Source: Bacillus licheniformis DSM 13 = ATCC 14580
Lineage (GTDB): Bacteria; Bacillota; Bacilli; Bacillales; Bacillaceae
Assembly (NCBI RefSeq): GCF_000011645.1
Contig: NC_006270.3
Coordinates: 348,501-412,500, forward strand
Reading direction: 5' to 3'
Length of the DNA stretch: 64,000 nt
This document shows, one piece after another, positions 36,301 through 47,100 of the stretch. The position numbers and the translations under genes were made by a program. The notes beneath the pieces were generated by a model. It was not told the origin of the DNA. It did not search any database and saw only the letters and a list, made by a program, of their open reading frames with translations. Positions within the stretch are counted from its first letter, which is position 1, and each line of letters opens with the position of its first letter.

Positions 36301-39300
36301 TATGCAGCTTGATGAGCTTCCGCTCACAGGCAATGGAAAGATCGACAGAAGGGCGCTGCCTGAACCGGATATCGCGCAGGCCGCGCAAAAGGAATATACG
36401 GCGCCAAGGAGCGGCACAGAAGCGCAGCTTGCCGATCTTTGGCAGGAGGTGCTCAATGTACCGAAAATCGGTGTGCATGACAATTTTTTTGAACTCGGCG
36501 GACACTCTTTACTCGGAATGACGCTCATCGCCCGCATCCAGCAAGAGATGAATGTTGACCTGCAGCTGAAAGACTTGTTCCAGGCGCCGACAATCGAAAG
36601 CCTGGCCCAGGCGGCGGCAAAATCTGAGAAAAAATCTGCCGTTTATATTGAAGCGGCGCCGGACCGGGAAACGTACCCCGTTTCGTCGGCGCAAAAACGG
36701 CTGTACGTTCTTCAGCAGATTGAAGGCGCTGAGAAAAGCTATAACATGCCGGCCGTTCTCCAACTTGAAGGAAAGCTTGACCTGAAGCGCCTGGAGTCTG
36801 CCGCGCAAATGCTGATCAAGCGCCATGAAGCGTTCCGCACGACGTTTGAAATCAGGAACGGCGAACCTGTTCAGCGGATTTGGGAAGCTGCGGAATTGAC
36901 CATTGATGTCATCGATGCAGATGAACAAGAAGCGGAAAAGCTGATTAAAGAGTTCATCAGGCCGTTTGATTTAACAAAGGCTCCGTTATTTAGAATGAGC
37001 ATCATACGTGTCACGGAAGAAAAACATCTTTTGCTTGTCGATATGCATCATATCATTTCAGACGGCGCTTCCGTCAGCGTGCTGATCGATGAGATGACAA
37101 GGCTTTATGCGGGAGAGGCGCTTGAACCGCTGAGGATTCAGTATAAAGACTATGCTGTATGGCAGCAGCACTTGCTCACTGAACGGCACAAAATGCAGGA
37201 GGAATACTGGCTCAAGGAGCTTGACGGCGAACTGCCTGTTTTGACGCTCCCGACAGACTATCCGCGTCCTTCTGTTCAAACGTTTGAAGGAAGCCGTATC
37301 AGCTTTTCTCTGAAACCGGAGCTTGTCCAGCAGCTCAGAAGACTGGCCAAGGAAACGGAAAGCACTTTATACATGGTGCTCGCTGCCTCATACAGTACGT
37401 TTTTATCGAAACTGAGTGGACAGAGCGAGGTCATTTTCGGCTCTCCGGCTGCCGGGAGGCCGCATGCAGATTTGAGCCGTATCATCGGCATGTTTGTCAA
37501 TACGCTTGCGATAAGAACGCGTCCTGAAGGAGACAAGCCGTTTTCTGCATTCCTTGAGGAAGTAAAAGAAACGACGCTCGGCGCATTTGAGCATCAAGAT
37601 TACCCGTTTGAAGAACTGATCGAGAAGCTGAACATCCAGCGCGACATGAGCCGAAACCCGTTATTTGATGCCGTCTTTTCAATGCAAAATGCCGATTTGA
37701 AAGACTTGTCAATGGAAGGAGTCACACTTAAACCGTATGATTTTGCCCATCAGACTGCGAAATTTGATCTGACGTTGACAGCGGCGGAAGAAGACGGACT
37801 TCTCGTTTTTGAAATGGAATACAATACAGATCTCTTTAAGCGCGAATCGATCAAACGCTGGAGCGGGTACTGGGTCAACCTGCTCGAAGCGGTTGCCGAA
37901 ACCCCGGATGCAAGTCTTTCAGACCTTTCGCTTCTGGATGAAGCGGAAAAACGGCGGATCGTCCAAAAGTGGAATGAGACGAAGCTCGCTGTGCCGCAGG
38001 ACAAAACGGTCCATGAGCTGTTCGAAGCGCAAGTCCTCCGCACTCCTGACCGCGGGGCAGCGGTGTACAACGGCGTGAAGTGGACGTACAAAGAGCTGAA
38101 CGCGCGCGCCAACCGTCTGGCCCGCCTGCTGATTGAAAAAGGAGCCGGTCCTGAGCAGCGGGTCGGAATCATGGTGAAGCCTTCGCTGGAAATGGCGGCC
38201 GGCGTACTTGCGATTTTGAAAGCGGGAGCGGCCTATGTACCGATCGATCCCGGCTATCCGGCCGAGCGGATCGGATACGTACTGAAAGACAGCGGTGCAG
38301 AACTGCTTCTGACGCAAACAAACTTAGCCGTACCTGAAGAATTCAGCGGTGAAACGCTTCTTCTCGATTCGATGCTGAGCGAAGAAATCACAAATGATGA
38401 TGAAGTGAACCCGCAGGCAGGTACACAGCCAAACAACCTGGCATACTTGATTTACACATCGGGCACGACAGGCCAGCCGAAAGGCGTCATGGTCGAACAT
38501 CAATCGCTCGTGAACTTGTGCTATTGGCATAACGATGCATTCGCGGTCACCGAACAGGACAAAAGCGCGAAATATGCCGGCTTCGGCTTTGACGCTTCCG
38601 TCTGGGAGATGTTCCCGTACTGGATCGCCGGAGCGGAGCTTCATATCATTGATGAAGCGATCCGGATGGACATTACGCGTTTGAATGAATATTTCGAAGA
38701 GAACGGAATAACGATCACGTTCCTGCCGACACAGCTGTGCGAACAGTTCATGGAGCTCGACAACCAGTCGCTGCGCGTGCTGCTTACGGGCGGAGACAAG
38801 CTGAAGCGGATCGAAAAACGGAACTACACGCTCGTCAACAACTATGGGCCGACGGAAAACACAGTCGTTGCGACGAGCACAGCAATCGATCCTGATGAAG
38901 GCATGCTTTCGATCGGAAAGCCGATTGCTAATACGCGGGCGTATGTGCTTGGACAAAACAACGAAGTTCAGCCTGTCGGCGTCGCTGGCGAGCTGTGCAT
39001 CGCCGGCCGCGGGCTTGCGCGCGGCTATCTGAACAAGCCGGAGGAAACGGCGAAGCGTTTTACGGAAGACCCGTTTGTGCCGGGCGAGCGCATGTACCGG
39101 ACAGGGGATGCGGTCAAATGGCTGGAAGACGGGCGGCTTGAGTACATCGGCCGGATCGACCAGCAGGTGAAAATCCGCGGCTTCCGGATCGAGCTTTCTG
39201 AAATTGAAGTCCAGCTCGCGCGGCTCTCTGAAGTTCAGGAAGCAGTCGTCACCGACATCGAAGACGCCTACGGCAACAAAGCGCTGTGCGGCTATGTCGT

Positions 39301-41119
39301 TGCGGACGAACAGCTTGATACAGAAAGCCTCGCCCGTAAGCTGGGGCAGACGCTTCCGGACTACATGGTACCGGCGTATTGGGTGCAGCTTGATGAGCTT
39401 CCGGTTACGGCGAACGGAAAAGTCGACCGAAGGGCGCTGCCTCAGCCTGACGTCGAAGCGCAGACAGCCGAATACAAAGCGCCGCGCACAGAAACGGAAC
39501 AGCTGTTGGCGGACATTTGGCAGGATGTTCTCGGCATAGACCGAATCGGAGTCACGGACAATTTCTTCGCGCTCGGCGGGGACTCGATCAAAGGAATTCA
39601 AATGGCAAGCCGCCTTCAGCAGCACGGTTGGAAGCTGGAGATGAAGGACTTGTTTCAGCACCCGACGATCGGGGAGCTCAGTGCTTATGTTCAAGCGGCT
39701 GACGATCAGCCGATCGATCAGAACCCTGTCGAAGGCGAAGTCACACTGACGCCGATCCAGCGCTGGTTCTTTGAGCGCAAATTTACGAACGAGCATCATT
39801 GGAACCAATCAGTTATGCTTCACGCCCCTTCAGGGTTTGACCCGGAAGCGGCAGGCAAGGCTTTAACCAAGATGATCGAACACCATGATGCACTTCGCAT
39901 GGTTTATCAGCGAAATGGAGACGGGATTGTTCAGTACAACAGAGGGCTGGAAGAAACAGCGGTTCGTCCTGAAGTCATCCGCTTCAATGAATCGGGTGCT
40001 GAACTTGAAGCTGCCGTGTTAAAGGAATCAAACCGGATTCAAAGCAGTATCAATTTAACCGAAGGCCCGCTTTTGAAAGCGGCGATCTTTGAGACGGATC
40101 AAGGCGATCATCTTCTCATCGTCATTCATCATCTCGTTGTGGACGGAATTTCATGGAGAATCCTCCTTGAGGATTTCGCCGCCGGGTACGCCCAAGCTGA
40201 AAAAGGGGAGCCGATCATTCTTCAAGAAAAGACGCACTCTTTTGCTGAATATGCGGCTCGCCTGAAAGAATACGCAAGGTCAAAAGCTTTCGCGAAAGAA
40301 ATCGGCTATTGGCAGGAAGTCGAGAAGGCGGAGACGGCATCGCTCCCTAAAGATGATGAAGCAGAGGACAAACGGATGCACCATACGAAAACGGCTGAGT
40401 TTTCTCTCTCGAAAGAAGAAACAGAACAGTTGATGACAAAAGTTCATGAAGCATATAACACGGAAATGAACGACATTTTGCTTACGGCGTTGGGCTTGGC
40501 GCTGAAAGAGTGGACCGGGCAGGAAGACTTTATCATCTGCTTGGAGGGACACGGCCGGGAGGACATCATGGAAGGCTTGAATATTTCCCGGACGGTCGGC
40601 TGGTTTACAAGCCAGTTCCCGGCGCTGATTCAACTGCGCCATTCCGAAGATATCGGCTATCAAATCAAACAGATCAAAGAAGAGTTGCGCCACATTCCGA
40701 ATAAAGGAATCGGCTATGGCATTTATCGCTATTTGACCGAAGAAGGCAAAAAGGCGCAGCCGATCAAGCATGATATCAGCTTTAACTATTTGGGCCAGTT
40801 TGCAGAGATGGCGGATTCGGGTCTGTTCACGAGATCAGCTTTGCCGTCCGGCGATCCGCTCAGCCCGGAAACGGAAAAACCGAATGCGCTAGACATCGTC
40901 GGCTATATCGAAAACGGCATTTTGACAATGTCAATTGCCTATCATTCACTCGAATACAAAGAAAGCACCGTCGCCGCTGTCGCCGCAAGCTTTAAAACTT
41001 ATTTGCTGCAATTGATCGATCATTGCTTAGAGCTGGATGGAGGCGAACTGACCCCGAGCGATCTTGGAGATGACGAACTAACGCTTGAAGAATTAGATAA
41101 ACTGATGGAAATTTTCTAA
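30377..41119 (+). CDS. lchAA: Lichenysin synthetase A (modules Gln-Leu-D-Leu)
   Basis: Non-ribosomal peptide synthetase of 3580 residues. Domain order, with marker residues: C-starter (HHIISDG 138) for the fatty acyl group, A1 (TSGTTG 604), T1 (GGHSL 1004); C2 (HHLVSDG 1184), A2 (1654), T2 (2041); C3 (2224), A3 (2694), T3 (GGDSI 3067), epimerase (HHLVVDG 3250). Specificity residues read by alignment to PheA are DAQDLGVVD (Gln), DAFMLGMVF (Leu) and DAWFLGNVV (Leu). Gln rather than Glu at position 1 marks lichenysin against surfactin. GGDS instead of GGHS in T3 fits the following epimerase. AAAGGAGG precedes ATG 30377. Expression passes ComA boxes, a c-di-GMP riboswitch and a terminator. First gene of the operon. 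Confidence 0.97.
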   Translation: MGNTFYPLTHAQRRIWYTEKFYPGTSVSNLSGFGKLKSASGIDSGLLTEAIRKFVRTNDTMRFRLMFEGEDEPKQYIAEDEPFQIEYFDASESGGADGVLKWGQAEARRPLPLYDSPLFKFAVVRISEEESWFFAKVHHIISDGISMTILGNRITDIYLKLAKGETDLEPVQSSFTEHIQSELEYENSKRFQKDKAYWNAQYEAIPEPVSLKASDTYQIQLDAARFSKEISPDLYKKIQTYCNEHNISVLSLFLSILHIYMHRVTGQKDVVLGTFMGNRTNAKEKQMLGMFVSTIPMKASIEVHQDFSAFVQERMKDQLKIIRHQKYPYNLLINDLRERQPHVSKLFAVSLEYQVMQWQQKETVSFLTEPIFSGSEVNDISIHVKERWDTGTLAIDFDYREELFTSEEMAVLYERLMTLLEDALLSPQKTIAELEIVPAFEKERLLKRASSQTIAYDKNMTLHGLFEQKAADHPEKTAVVYEGQKLSYRELNEQSSRLAMALRRRGIGPDAPAAIVMERSERVITAMMGVLKAGGAYVPIDPGFPEERIRFMLEDSKAKAVITDSGLTFETAETVQFSEALSESRENGYPSSAAGAGHLAYIIYTSGTTGRPKGVMIEHRQVHHLVRGLQQAVGTYDQDDLKLALLAPFHFDASVQQIFTSLLLGQTLYIVPKKTVSDGRALSDYYRRHQIDVTDGTPAHLQLLAAADDLSGVKLRHMLVGGEALSRVATERLLQLFAETAESVPAVTNVYGPTETCVDASSFTITNRTDLQYDTAYVPIGRPIGNNRFYILDENGALLPDGVEGELYIAGDGVGRGYLNLPDMTRDRFLKDPFVSGGLMYRTGDTARWLPDGTVDFIGRRDDQVKIRGFRIELGEIESVLQGAPAVEKAVVLARHETGGSLEVCAYVVPKQGGKIHIQGLREHLSKHLPDYMIPSCFVELNEIPLTASGKVDRKALLRHEVSVSGTAEYAAPRNECEEKMVGIWQEVLGAEQVGIHDQFFDLGGHSLKAMTMLAKIHKAFGVEVPLQVLFEKPTVAALSGFVSEAEKDGFAVIEPAPESDDYPLSLAQQRIYIVSQLEGVGYNMPAAAMLEGTLDSGRLEAAFQKLIDRHEALRTSFTVVDGEPRQTVHQRVQFKIEKVKAEGKPIEQIAKSFVRRFDLAKAPLMRAGLVSLADGRHLLLFDMHHLVSDGVSISIILNELAALYNGEELPELRLHYKDYAFWQRAQAQEGFQKEEAYWESMFAGELPVLQLMTDEPRPPVQSFEGDRVSAVLPKDLKEKLAVLAEQNGATLYMVMLSAYNMLLAKYSGQEDVIVGTPAAGRRHSDLEGIIGMFVNTLAIRSKVDPGRTFADFLNDVKKTVIDAFEHQDYPFERLAEKFGASRDLSRHPIFDTMFILQNAWEDIPLLGDLHLSIYETNFNIAKFDLTLQAKEEQGELILDLDYSTKLFKKDTAERMLKAYLNLLEDMAADPMLRIGEYSLLTEEETNRQLVAFNPATSDYPREKTIVQLFEEQAAERGGYPALQFEDKVWSYDELNRKANQLARRLRESGVQAGTTAAILTARSAEMVIGILAVLKAGGAYVPIDPDHPEKRVQHFFKDSGAAVLLTQKAMKPLAEAAEFGGDILFVEDENLYMGDASDLRLPISPEAMANLTYTSGTTGTPKGNMVSHRNILRTVKNANYLEVMESDIVLSISNYVFDAFMFDVFGSLLNGAKLVIAPKDTILDMSRLAHVLEKEKITILMITTALFNLLTDMRPDSLKGLRRVLFGGERASVDHVRRALKTVGRGRLLHMYGPSESTVFTTYHPVNEVPDDAQAIPIGKPVSNTEVLILDSFGNVQPAGVAGELCVGGDGLVRGYFNRPELTAEKFTAHPFKTGEKIYRTGDMARWLADGCLEFIGRIDHQVKIRGQRIELGEIEHHLLTHDMVQEAAVLAVDTGAGDQMICAYFTADQELSSQELRRHAAEGLPGYMIPSVFMQLDELPLTGNGKIDRRALPEPDIAQAAQKEYTAPRSGTEAQLADLWQEVLNVPKIGVHDNFFELGGHSLLGMTLIARIQQEMNVDLQLKDLFQAPTIESLAQAAAKSEKKSAVYIEAAPDRETYPVSSAQKRLYVLQQIEGAEKSYNMPAVLQLEGKLDLKRLESAAQMLIKRHEAFRTTFEIRNGEPVQRIWEAAELTIDVIDADEQEAEKLIKEFIRPFDLTKAPLFRMSIIRVTEEKHLLLVDMHHIISDGASVSVLIDEMTRLYAGEALEPLRIQYKDYAVWQQHLLTERHKMQEEYWLKELDGELPVLTLPTDYPRPSVQTFEGSRISFSLKPELVQQLRRLAKETESTLYMVLAASYSTFLSKLSGQSEVIFGSPAAGRPHADLSRIIGMFVNTLAIRTRPEGDKPFSAFLEEVKETTLGAFEHQDYPFEELIEKLNIQRDMSRNPLFDAVFSMQNADLKDLSMEGVTLKPYDFAHQTAKFDLTLTAAEEDGLLVFEMEYNTDLFKRESIKRWSGYWVNLLEAVAETPDASLSDLSLLDEAEKRRIVQKWNETKLAVPQDKTVHELFEAQVLRTPDRGAAVYNGVKWTYKELNARANRLARLLIEKGAGPEQRVGIMVKPSLEMAAGVLAILKAGAAYVPIDPGYPAERIGYVLKDSGAELLLTQTNLAVPEEFSGETLLLDSMLSEEITNDDEVNPQAGTQPNNLAYLIYTSGTTGQPKGVMVEHQSLVNLCYWHNDAFAVTEQDKSAKYAGFGFDASVWEMFPYWIAGAELHIIDEAIRMDITRLNEYFEENGITITFLPTQLCEQFMELDNQSLRVLLTGGDKLKRIEKRNYTLVNNYGPTENTVVATSTAIDPDEGMLSIGKPIANTRAYVLGQNNEVQPVGVAGELCIAGRGLARGYLNKPEETAKRFTEDPFVPGERMYRTGDAVKWLEDGRLEYIGRIDQQVKIRGFRIELSEIEVQLARLSEVQEAVVTDIEDAYGNKALCGYVVADEQLDTESLARKLGQTLPDYMVPAYWVQLDELPVTANGKVDRRALPQPDVEAQTAEYKAPRTETEQLLADIWQDVLGIDRIGVTDNFFALGGDSIKGIQMASRLQQHGWKLEMKDLFQHPTIGELSAYVQAADDQPIDQNPVEGEVTLTPIQRWFFERKFTNEHHWNQSVMLHAPSGFDPEAAGKALTKMIEHHDALRMVYQRNGDGIVQYNRGLEETAVRPEVIRFNESGAELEAAVLKESNRIQSSINLTEGPLLKAAIFETDQGDHLLIVIHHLVVDGISWRILLEDFAAGYAQAEKGEPIILQEKTHSFAEYAARLKEYARSKAFAKEIGYWQEVEKAETASLPKDDEAEDKRMHHTKTAEFSLSKEETEQLMTKVHEAYNTEMNDILLTALGLALKEWTGQEDFIICLEGHGREDIMEGLNISRTVGWFTSQFPALIQLRHSEDIGYQIKQIKEELRHIPNKGIGYGIYRYLTEEGKKAQPIKHDISFNYLGQFAEMADSGLFTRSALPSGDPLSPETEKPNALDIVGYIENGILTMSIAYHSLEYKESTVAAVAASFKTYLLQLIDHCLELDGGELTPSDLGDDELTLEELDKLMEIF
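33537..33698 (+). CDS. Candidate ComS-like peptide in the +1 frame of lchAA
   Basis: A 53-codon frame starts at TTG 33537, directly after a TAA, and lies over the linker and start of the second condensation domain. It begins MNRRRKVTIILFHWRSSESI. B. subtilis ComS (46 residues, starts MNRS, contains IILYPR) is encoded in the same +1 frame over the equivalent start of a condensation domain in srfAB. The shared frame alone would force some likeness, and the ribosome site is poor, so this is only a candidate for the competence peptide that releases ComK from MecA. Confidence 0.22.
   Translation: MNRRRKVTIILFHWRSSESISSASWRVSATICRPRRCLKALLTLGALKLLFKN
37856..39846 (+). repeat. Copy A of a ~2-kb near-identical repeat (LchAA module 3)
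   Basis: This stretch (end of C3, A3, T3, start of E) is almost identical in DNA to 48615-50614 in lchAB, apart from a divergent block of about 90-120 bases around 38336-38425. Third-position identity is far above that between other modules, pointing to duplication kept alike by gene conversion. Confidence 0.85.
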
Positions 41120-41138
41120 CAAAAAAACGAGGTGCCTT

Positions 41139-44100
41139 ATGGGGAAACAAAAGATTCAAAAGGTGTATCCTTTGACACCGATGCAGGAAGGAATGCTGTA
41201 CCACGCAATGCTTGATCCGGAATCTTCCTCTTACTTCACACAGCTGGAGCTTGTCATAGACGGGGAATTTGATTTGGGGATCTTTGAAAAAAGCGTGAAT
41301 CAGCTCGTGCGTTCATACGATATTCTCAGAACGGTTTTTGTTCATCAGCAATTGCAAAAACCGCGCCAGGTTGTCCTGGCTGAACGGCAGGCAATAGTGG
41401 AATTTGAGGATCTTGCGGACTTGGATGAGGAAAGGCAAAAAACCCGCATTGACCGGTATAAACAAGAGGTACAGGCGGCCGGGTTTAATTTGGCGAAAGA
41501 CATGCTGTTTAAAACGGCGGTCTTTCGGCTTGACCGGAAAAAATACCATCTCGTCTGGAGCAACCATCATATCGTGATGGACGGCTGGAGCATGGGGATA
41601 TTGATGAAACGCCTTTTTCAAAACTATGAAGCGTTTCGAGCAAACCGGACGGTTCCGCTTGATCAGGGAAAACCGTATGCGGACTATATTAAATGGCTCG
41701 GCCGGCAGGATAAGGATGAAGCGGCATCCTACTGGGAACACCGCCTTTCGGGTTTAGAAAGCCCGAGCGTCATTCCCGGCGGAAAAACGCGGCCGGATTC
41801 AGGATCGTACCGGAACGAGGAGTTCACGTTTGTTTGGGACAAAGACATGGTGGATGCTCTTCAAAAGGCGGCAAACCGCTATCATGTCACAGCTCCCAAT
41901 CTTTTTCAGGCGATTTGGGGAACAGTGCTTGCTAAATATAACAGATCCGAAGATGTGGTGTTCGGCACGGTTGTGTCCGGGCGCCCGTCGGAAATTGACG
42001 GAATCGAACATATGGCAGGGCTGTTCATCAACACGATCCCCGTCCGTTTAAGGGTCGATCAAAACGCATCGTTTGCCGAGTTGTTCAAACAAGCACAGCA
42101 GCATGCAATTGACGCGGAGCGGTACGACTATCTCCCGCTATATGAGATTCAGAAGCAATCGGCATTGGACGGCCGCTTGATCAGCCACCTTGTCGCGTTT
42201 GAGAACTATCCGCTTGATAAAGAGCTGGAAAGCGGAACGATCCATGAGCGGCTCGGCTTTTCCATCAAGGCTGCCGGAGCTTTTGAACAAACGAATTACG
42301 ACTTTAATTTGATCGTTTATCCGGGAGCGGAGTGGACGATCAAATTGAAATACAACGGCGAAGCTTTTGACGCGGCTTTCATTGAGCAGGCCGCAGGGCA
42401 TTTAACGAGACTTGCAGAAGAGGCGATTGCAAATCCCGAATCAAAAGCAGGCAGCGCCGACATGTTATCAAAACAGGAGCAACAAACGCTGCTCGCTTTT
42501 AATCAAACGAAAACCGGTTATCCAAGAGAAAAGACGATTCCGGAGCTGTTTGAAGAACAGGTTGAAGCGTCTCCTGACAAAACGGCTGTTGCCGCTGACG
42601 GAAGAAGCCTGACTTACCGCAGGCTGAATGAGAAAGCCAATCAGCTCGCGAGAAGGCTGAAAGCAAGAGGCTTGATGCACGGAAATGCCGCCGCCATTAT
42701 GATGGAGCGGTCGCTTGAAGCAGCCGTCAGCATGCTGGCGGTACTGAAAGCAGGAGGCGTGTACGTACCGATCGATCCCGGATATCCTGAAGAGCGGATT
42801 CGCTTCTTGCTCGAAGACAGCGGAGCAAAGATCGTCCTTACAAAAGACAGCCCGCAGATTTCGCTGGAAGGGTATGAGGTACTCGCCGCAAATGCGGTGG
42901 ATGCAGAAAAAGAAGATGCCGCCAACCTTGTACATGCCAACAAACCCGGAGATCTTGCCTATTACATTTATACATCCGGATCGACGGGCAAGCCGAAGGG
43001 CGTGATGGTCGAACACCGCAATATCGTCCGCCTTGTCAAAAATGCGGGCTACATCCCGCTGAAGAGCGACGTGAAGATGGCGCAGACGGGGGCTGTCAGC
43101 TTTGACGCCAGTACATTTGAAGTGTTCGGCGCACTGCTAAACGGGGGAACCCTTTATCCCGTCCCGAAAGAGACGCTCCTTGATGGAAAGCGGTTCAGAG
43201 TGTTCCTGGAAGAGACCGGAATCACAACAATGTGGCTGACTTCGCCTCTTTTTAATCAGCTCGCCCAGCAGGATCCGGGAATGTTTGCAACCCTAAATGA
43301 TCTGATTATCGGCGGAGATGCCCTTGTTCCTGGAATCGTCAACAGAGTTAAACGCGAATCGCCGGAACTCTCGCTTTGGAATGGATACGGACCTACTGAA
43401 AATACAACATTTTCGACGTGTTTTTTCATCGATCAAGCATATGAGAGAACGATCCCGATTGGAAAGCCGATCGGAAATTCAACCGCCTATATCGTTGATG
43501 AACACGGCGCGCTTCAGCCGATCGGCGTGCCCGGCGAGCTGTGTGTCGGCGGAGACGGGGTGGCCCGCGGCTACTTGAACCAGCCTGAGCTGACAGATGA
43601 AAAGTTTGTCGGCGATCCTTTTGCCGAAGGGAAGCGGATGTACCGCACGGGCGACTTGGCAAAATGGCTTCCCGACGGGAATATCGAATTTCTCGGGCGG
43701 ATCGATCATCAAGTGAAGGTTCGCGGCTTCCGGATCGAATTAGGCGAGGTTGAAGCGGCTTTGGCCCGCCTTGAGGGAATTTCAGAAGCGGCTGCTGTCA
43801 TTCGGGAAAACAATACCGGAGAAACCGAGATTTGCGCCTACTACACTGCAGTTGGCGCGAGGCCGGCCGCACAGCTGCGGACAGAGCTGTCCCGGTCGCT
43901 TCCGGAGTATATGATTCCGGCTCATTTGATCGAACTCGACAGCATGCCGCTGACAGCCAACGGAAAGGTTGACAAACGGCAGCTGCCGGCTCCTATCGCT
44001 GAAGAGACTGACAGATTCGAAGCGCCGAAAAATGAAACGGAGAAAATTCTGGCGGCAATCTGGGAAGAGATTCTCGGCATCAAGCAGCCGGGAATCGATG

Positions 44101-47100
44101 ACAACTTCTTTTCCATCGGCGGACACTCGCTGAAGGCGATGATGCTGACAGCCAAAATACAAGAGCAGCTCCAAAAAGAAGTGCCGATCAAAGTATTGTT
44201 TGAAAAACCGACGATCAGAGAGCTGGCCGAATTTCTTCAAGGGGAAACGAAAGAGAAAACCGCTCCGATTGCGCCGGCGCCGTCCCGTGCGAATTATCCG
44301 GTGTCATCCGCCCAACGGCGCATGTACATCCTCAATCAGCTCGAAGAAGCAAGCACGAGCTACAATGTGCCGGCGGTTCTGCTTCTGGAAGGCGAATTGG
44401 ATAAGGAGCGTCTGGAAGACGCGTTTCGGGCCTTGATCAGCCGCCATGAAACATTGCGGACATCGTTCGAATTAATCGATGGAGAAATCGTTCAAACCAT
44501 CCATCAAGACGCAGTTTTTCACCTGACGGAATCAGTGGCGGATGAAGCGGAAGCCGAAGCGGCGATCAGAGGGTTTATCCGGCCGTTTCAGCTGAATAAG
44601 GCGCCGCTCGTCCGGGCGGAACTCGTAAAGCTTGAAGAAAAGCGCCATCTGCTGATGATCGATATGCACCACATTATTACGGACGGAAGCTCCACCGGCA
44701 TATTGATTCGCGACCTGGCCAGCTTCTACCACGGTGAAGAGGCGCCTGCTCCTAAGCTCCACTATAAGGATTTCGCTGTGTGGCAAAACGGGCCGGAGCA
44801 TCAGGAGAAATTGAAAGAACAGGAACAGTATTGGCTCGATATTTTCAAAGGCGAGCTGCCTGTTCTCGATCTGCCGTACGATTTTCCGCGGCCTTCAAAA
44901 CGCAGCTTTGAAGGCGACCGTGTCGTCTTTGGAATCAATCGAAAACTGACGGCAGACGTTCAAAAGCTGCTTTCTGAAGCCGATGCGACACTTTATATGT
45001 TCCTGTTGGCCGCGTTTAATATTTTGCTGTCCAAGTATGCGTCTCAGGAAGATTTAATCGTCGGATCGCCTGTGGCCGGCAGAACCCATCCGGATCTGCA
45101 CAACATTCCGGGCATGTTTGTCAATACGCTGGCGCTCCGGAATCGTCCCGAAGGGGAAAAAACGTTTAAGGAATTTTTGCAGGAAGTCAAAGAGACAAGT
45201 CTTCAGGGCTTTGCCAAGCAGGACTATCCGCTTGAAGAACTGATTGAAAAACTGCCATTGCCGCGGGATACAAGCCGGAATCCGCTGTTCAGCGTCTTTT
45301 TCAACATGCAGAACATGGAAATCCCGACGCTGAAACTCGGAGATTTGCAGATTTCGTCTTACTCGGTGCGCCATCGCACAGCGAAGTTTGATCTGTCGCT
45401 TGAGGCCGTGGAGCATGATGGGGAAATCGGTTTGAGCTTTGACTATGCCGTATCCTTATTTAAAGAAGAAACGATCAGGCGCTGGAGCGGCCACTTCTTA
45501 AATGTGATTAAAACAATCTGCGAAAATCCCGGCATTAAGCTCCGGGACATCGAACTGCTTTCAGACAAAGAGCGCGGACTTCTCCTGGAAGAAGTGAGGC
45601 GCAGCCGGGCAGAACGCCTAGAGGAGCGGCCGTTTCATGTACGGTTTGAAGAAAAGGCGGCCGAAATGCCTGATCAGCCGGCTGTTGTCTGCGGGGAAAC
45701 AATCCTCACATACCGCGGGCTAGATGAAAGAGCAAATCAAATTGCAAATGTGCTGCGAAGTGAAGGCATCGGAAAAGACGACGTTGTCGGCATTATGCTG
45801 GATCGTTCTGCAGAGGTCGCCGCGGCAATTCTCGGCGTAATGAAATCAGGGGGCGCTTTTTTGCCGATTGATCCGGAAATGCCGACGAGCAGGATTCAAT
45901 ATATGCTGGAAGACAGCAAAGCCCGCTGGCTCTTAACAGAACATTCCCATCAAGCTGCTCTCGCAGATTGGTATAACGGGAGATTGATAGATGTGAGAAA
46001 CGACACGCTGATGGCAAGCAAAAAACGACCGCATCTAATCCATGACGGGGCGAGTCTGGCGTACATCATCTATACATCCGGAACGACGGGTCAGCCGAAA
46101 GGCGTTCAGCTGGAACACCGCAATCTGGCAAACTATGTTTCCTGGTTTATCAGTGAGGCGCGCCTGTCAGCTTCGGATAAAACGATGCTTTTGTCTTCCT
46201 ATGCGTTCGATCTCGGCTACACGAGCCTTTTCCCGGTGCTGCTCGCCGGAGGAGAGCTCCATATCGTCCGGAAAGAAACGTATACAGAACCGGAGACATT
46301 TATTCATTATATCGGTGAACAAGGGATCACATATATCAAGCTGACGCCGTCGCTGTTCCATACGGTCGTTCAGCCGCAAAGCTTCGCTTTGGCAAAGGGG
46401 CTTCAGTCATTGAGACTGATTGTACTAGGGGGAGAAAAAATCAATCCGAAAGATGTCGAACGGTTCCATTCCCGCTATCCGGACACCCGGTTCATCAATC
46501 ATTACGGGCCGACGGAAACGACGATCGGTGCCATCGCTAAACCGGTCGAACCGGGCATGATCCGGCAATTCGCCGAGCGCCCGACGATTGGACGGCCGAT
46601 TTCGGGCGCCGGAGCACTGGTATTGGACGCTTCCCGCCGGCTTGTTCCCGCGGGAGCGGCAGGCGAGCTGTATATTACGGGAAGCGGGCTTGCAAGAGGA
46701 TATGTGAACAACCGGGAACTTACGGCTGCGAAGTTTATCGAAAATCCTTACACACCGGGCACATTCATGTACCGGACGGGGGATCTCGTCCGCCGTCTTC
46801 CGAATGGGGAGATTGAATTTTTAGGGCGGACGGATGATCAGGTGAAAATCCGCGGCTACAGAATCGAATTGAAAGAAATTGAAGAGGCCTTCATTGGACT
46901 TGAACATATAGAGAGAGCGGTCGTTCTTTCATTTACGGCTGACTCAGGGCTAGACGAACTGTGCGCTTATATTCAAGCGAAACGACAGCTGCCGGTTTCC
47001 GAAATGAGAGAGCGTCTTTCTGAGCGGCTTCCGTCGTACATGATCCCGTCATATTTCGTAACGGTGGATAAAATGCCGCTTGCGGCGAACGGAAAAGTGG

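Noticed and set aside
38324..39808. A 494-codon open frame on the minus strand inside lchAA, and its twin of 502 codons at 49083-50591 in lchAB.
   Set aside because: Both are antisense to the conserved Leu modules, share the near-identical repeat and have low-complexity Arg/Phe/Leu-rich translations. They follow from the codon bias of the sense strand.
44200..44436. A +1 frame of 78 codons in lchAB at the position equivalent to comS of srfAB.
   Set aside because: It keeps the frame but lacks the IILYPR-type motif and is rich in Arg/Lys; probably only the shadow of a conserved condensation domain.
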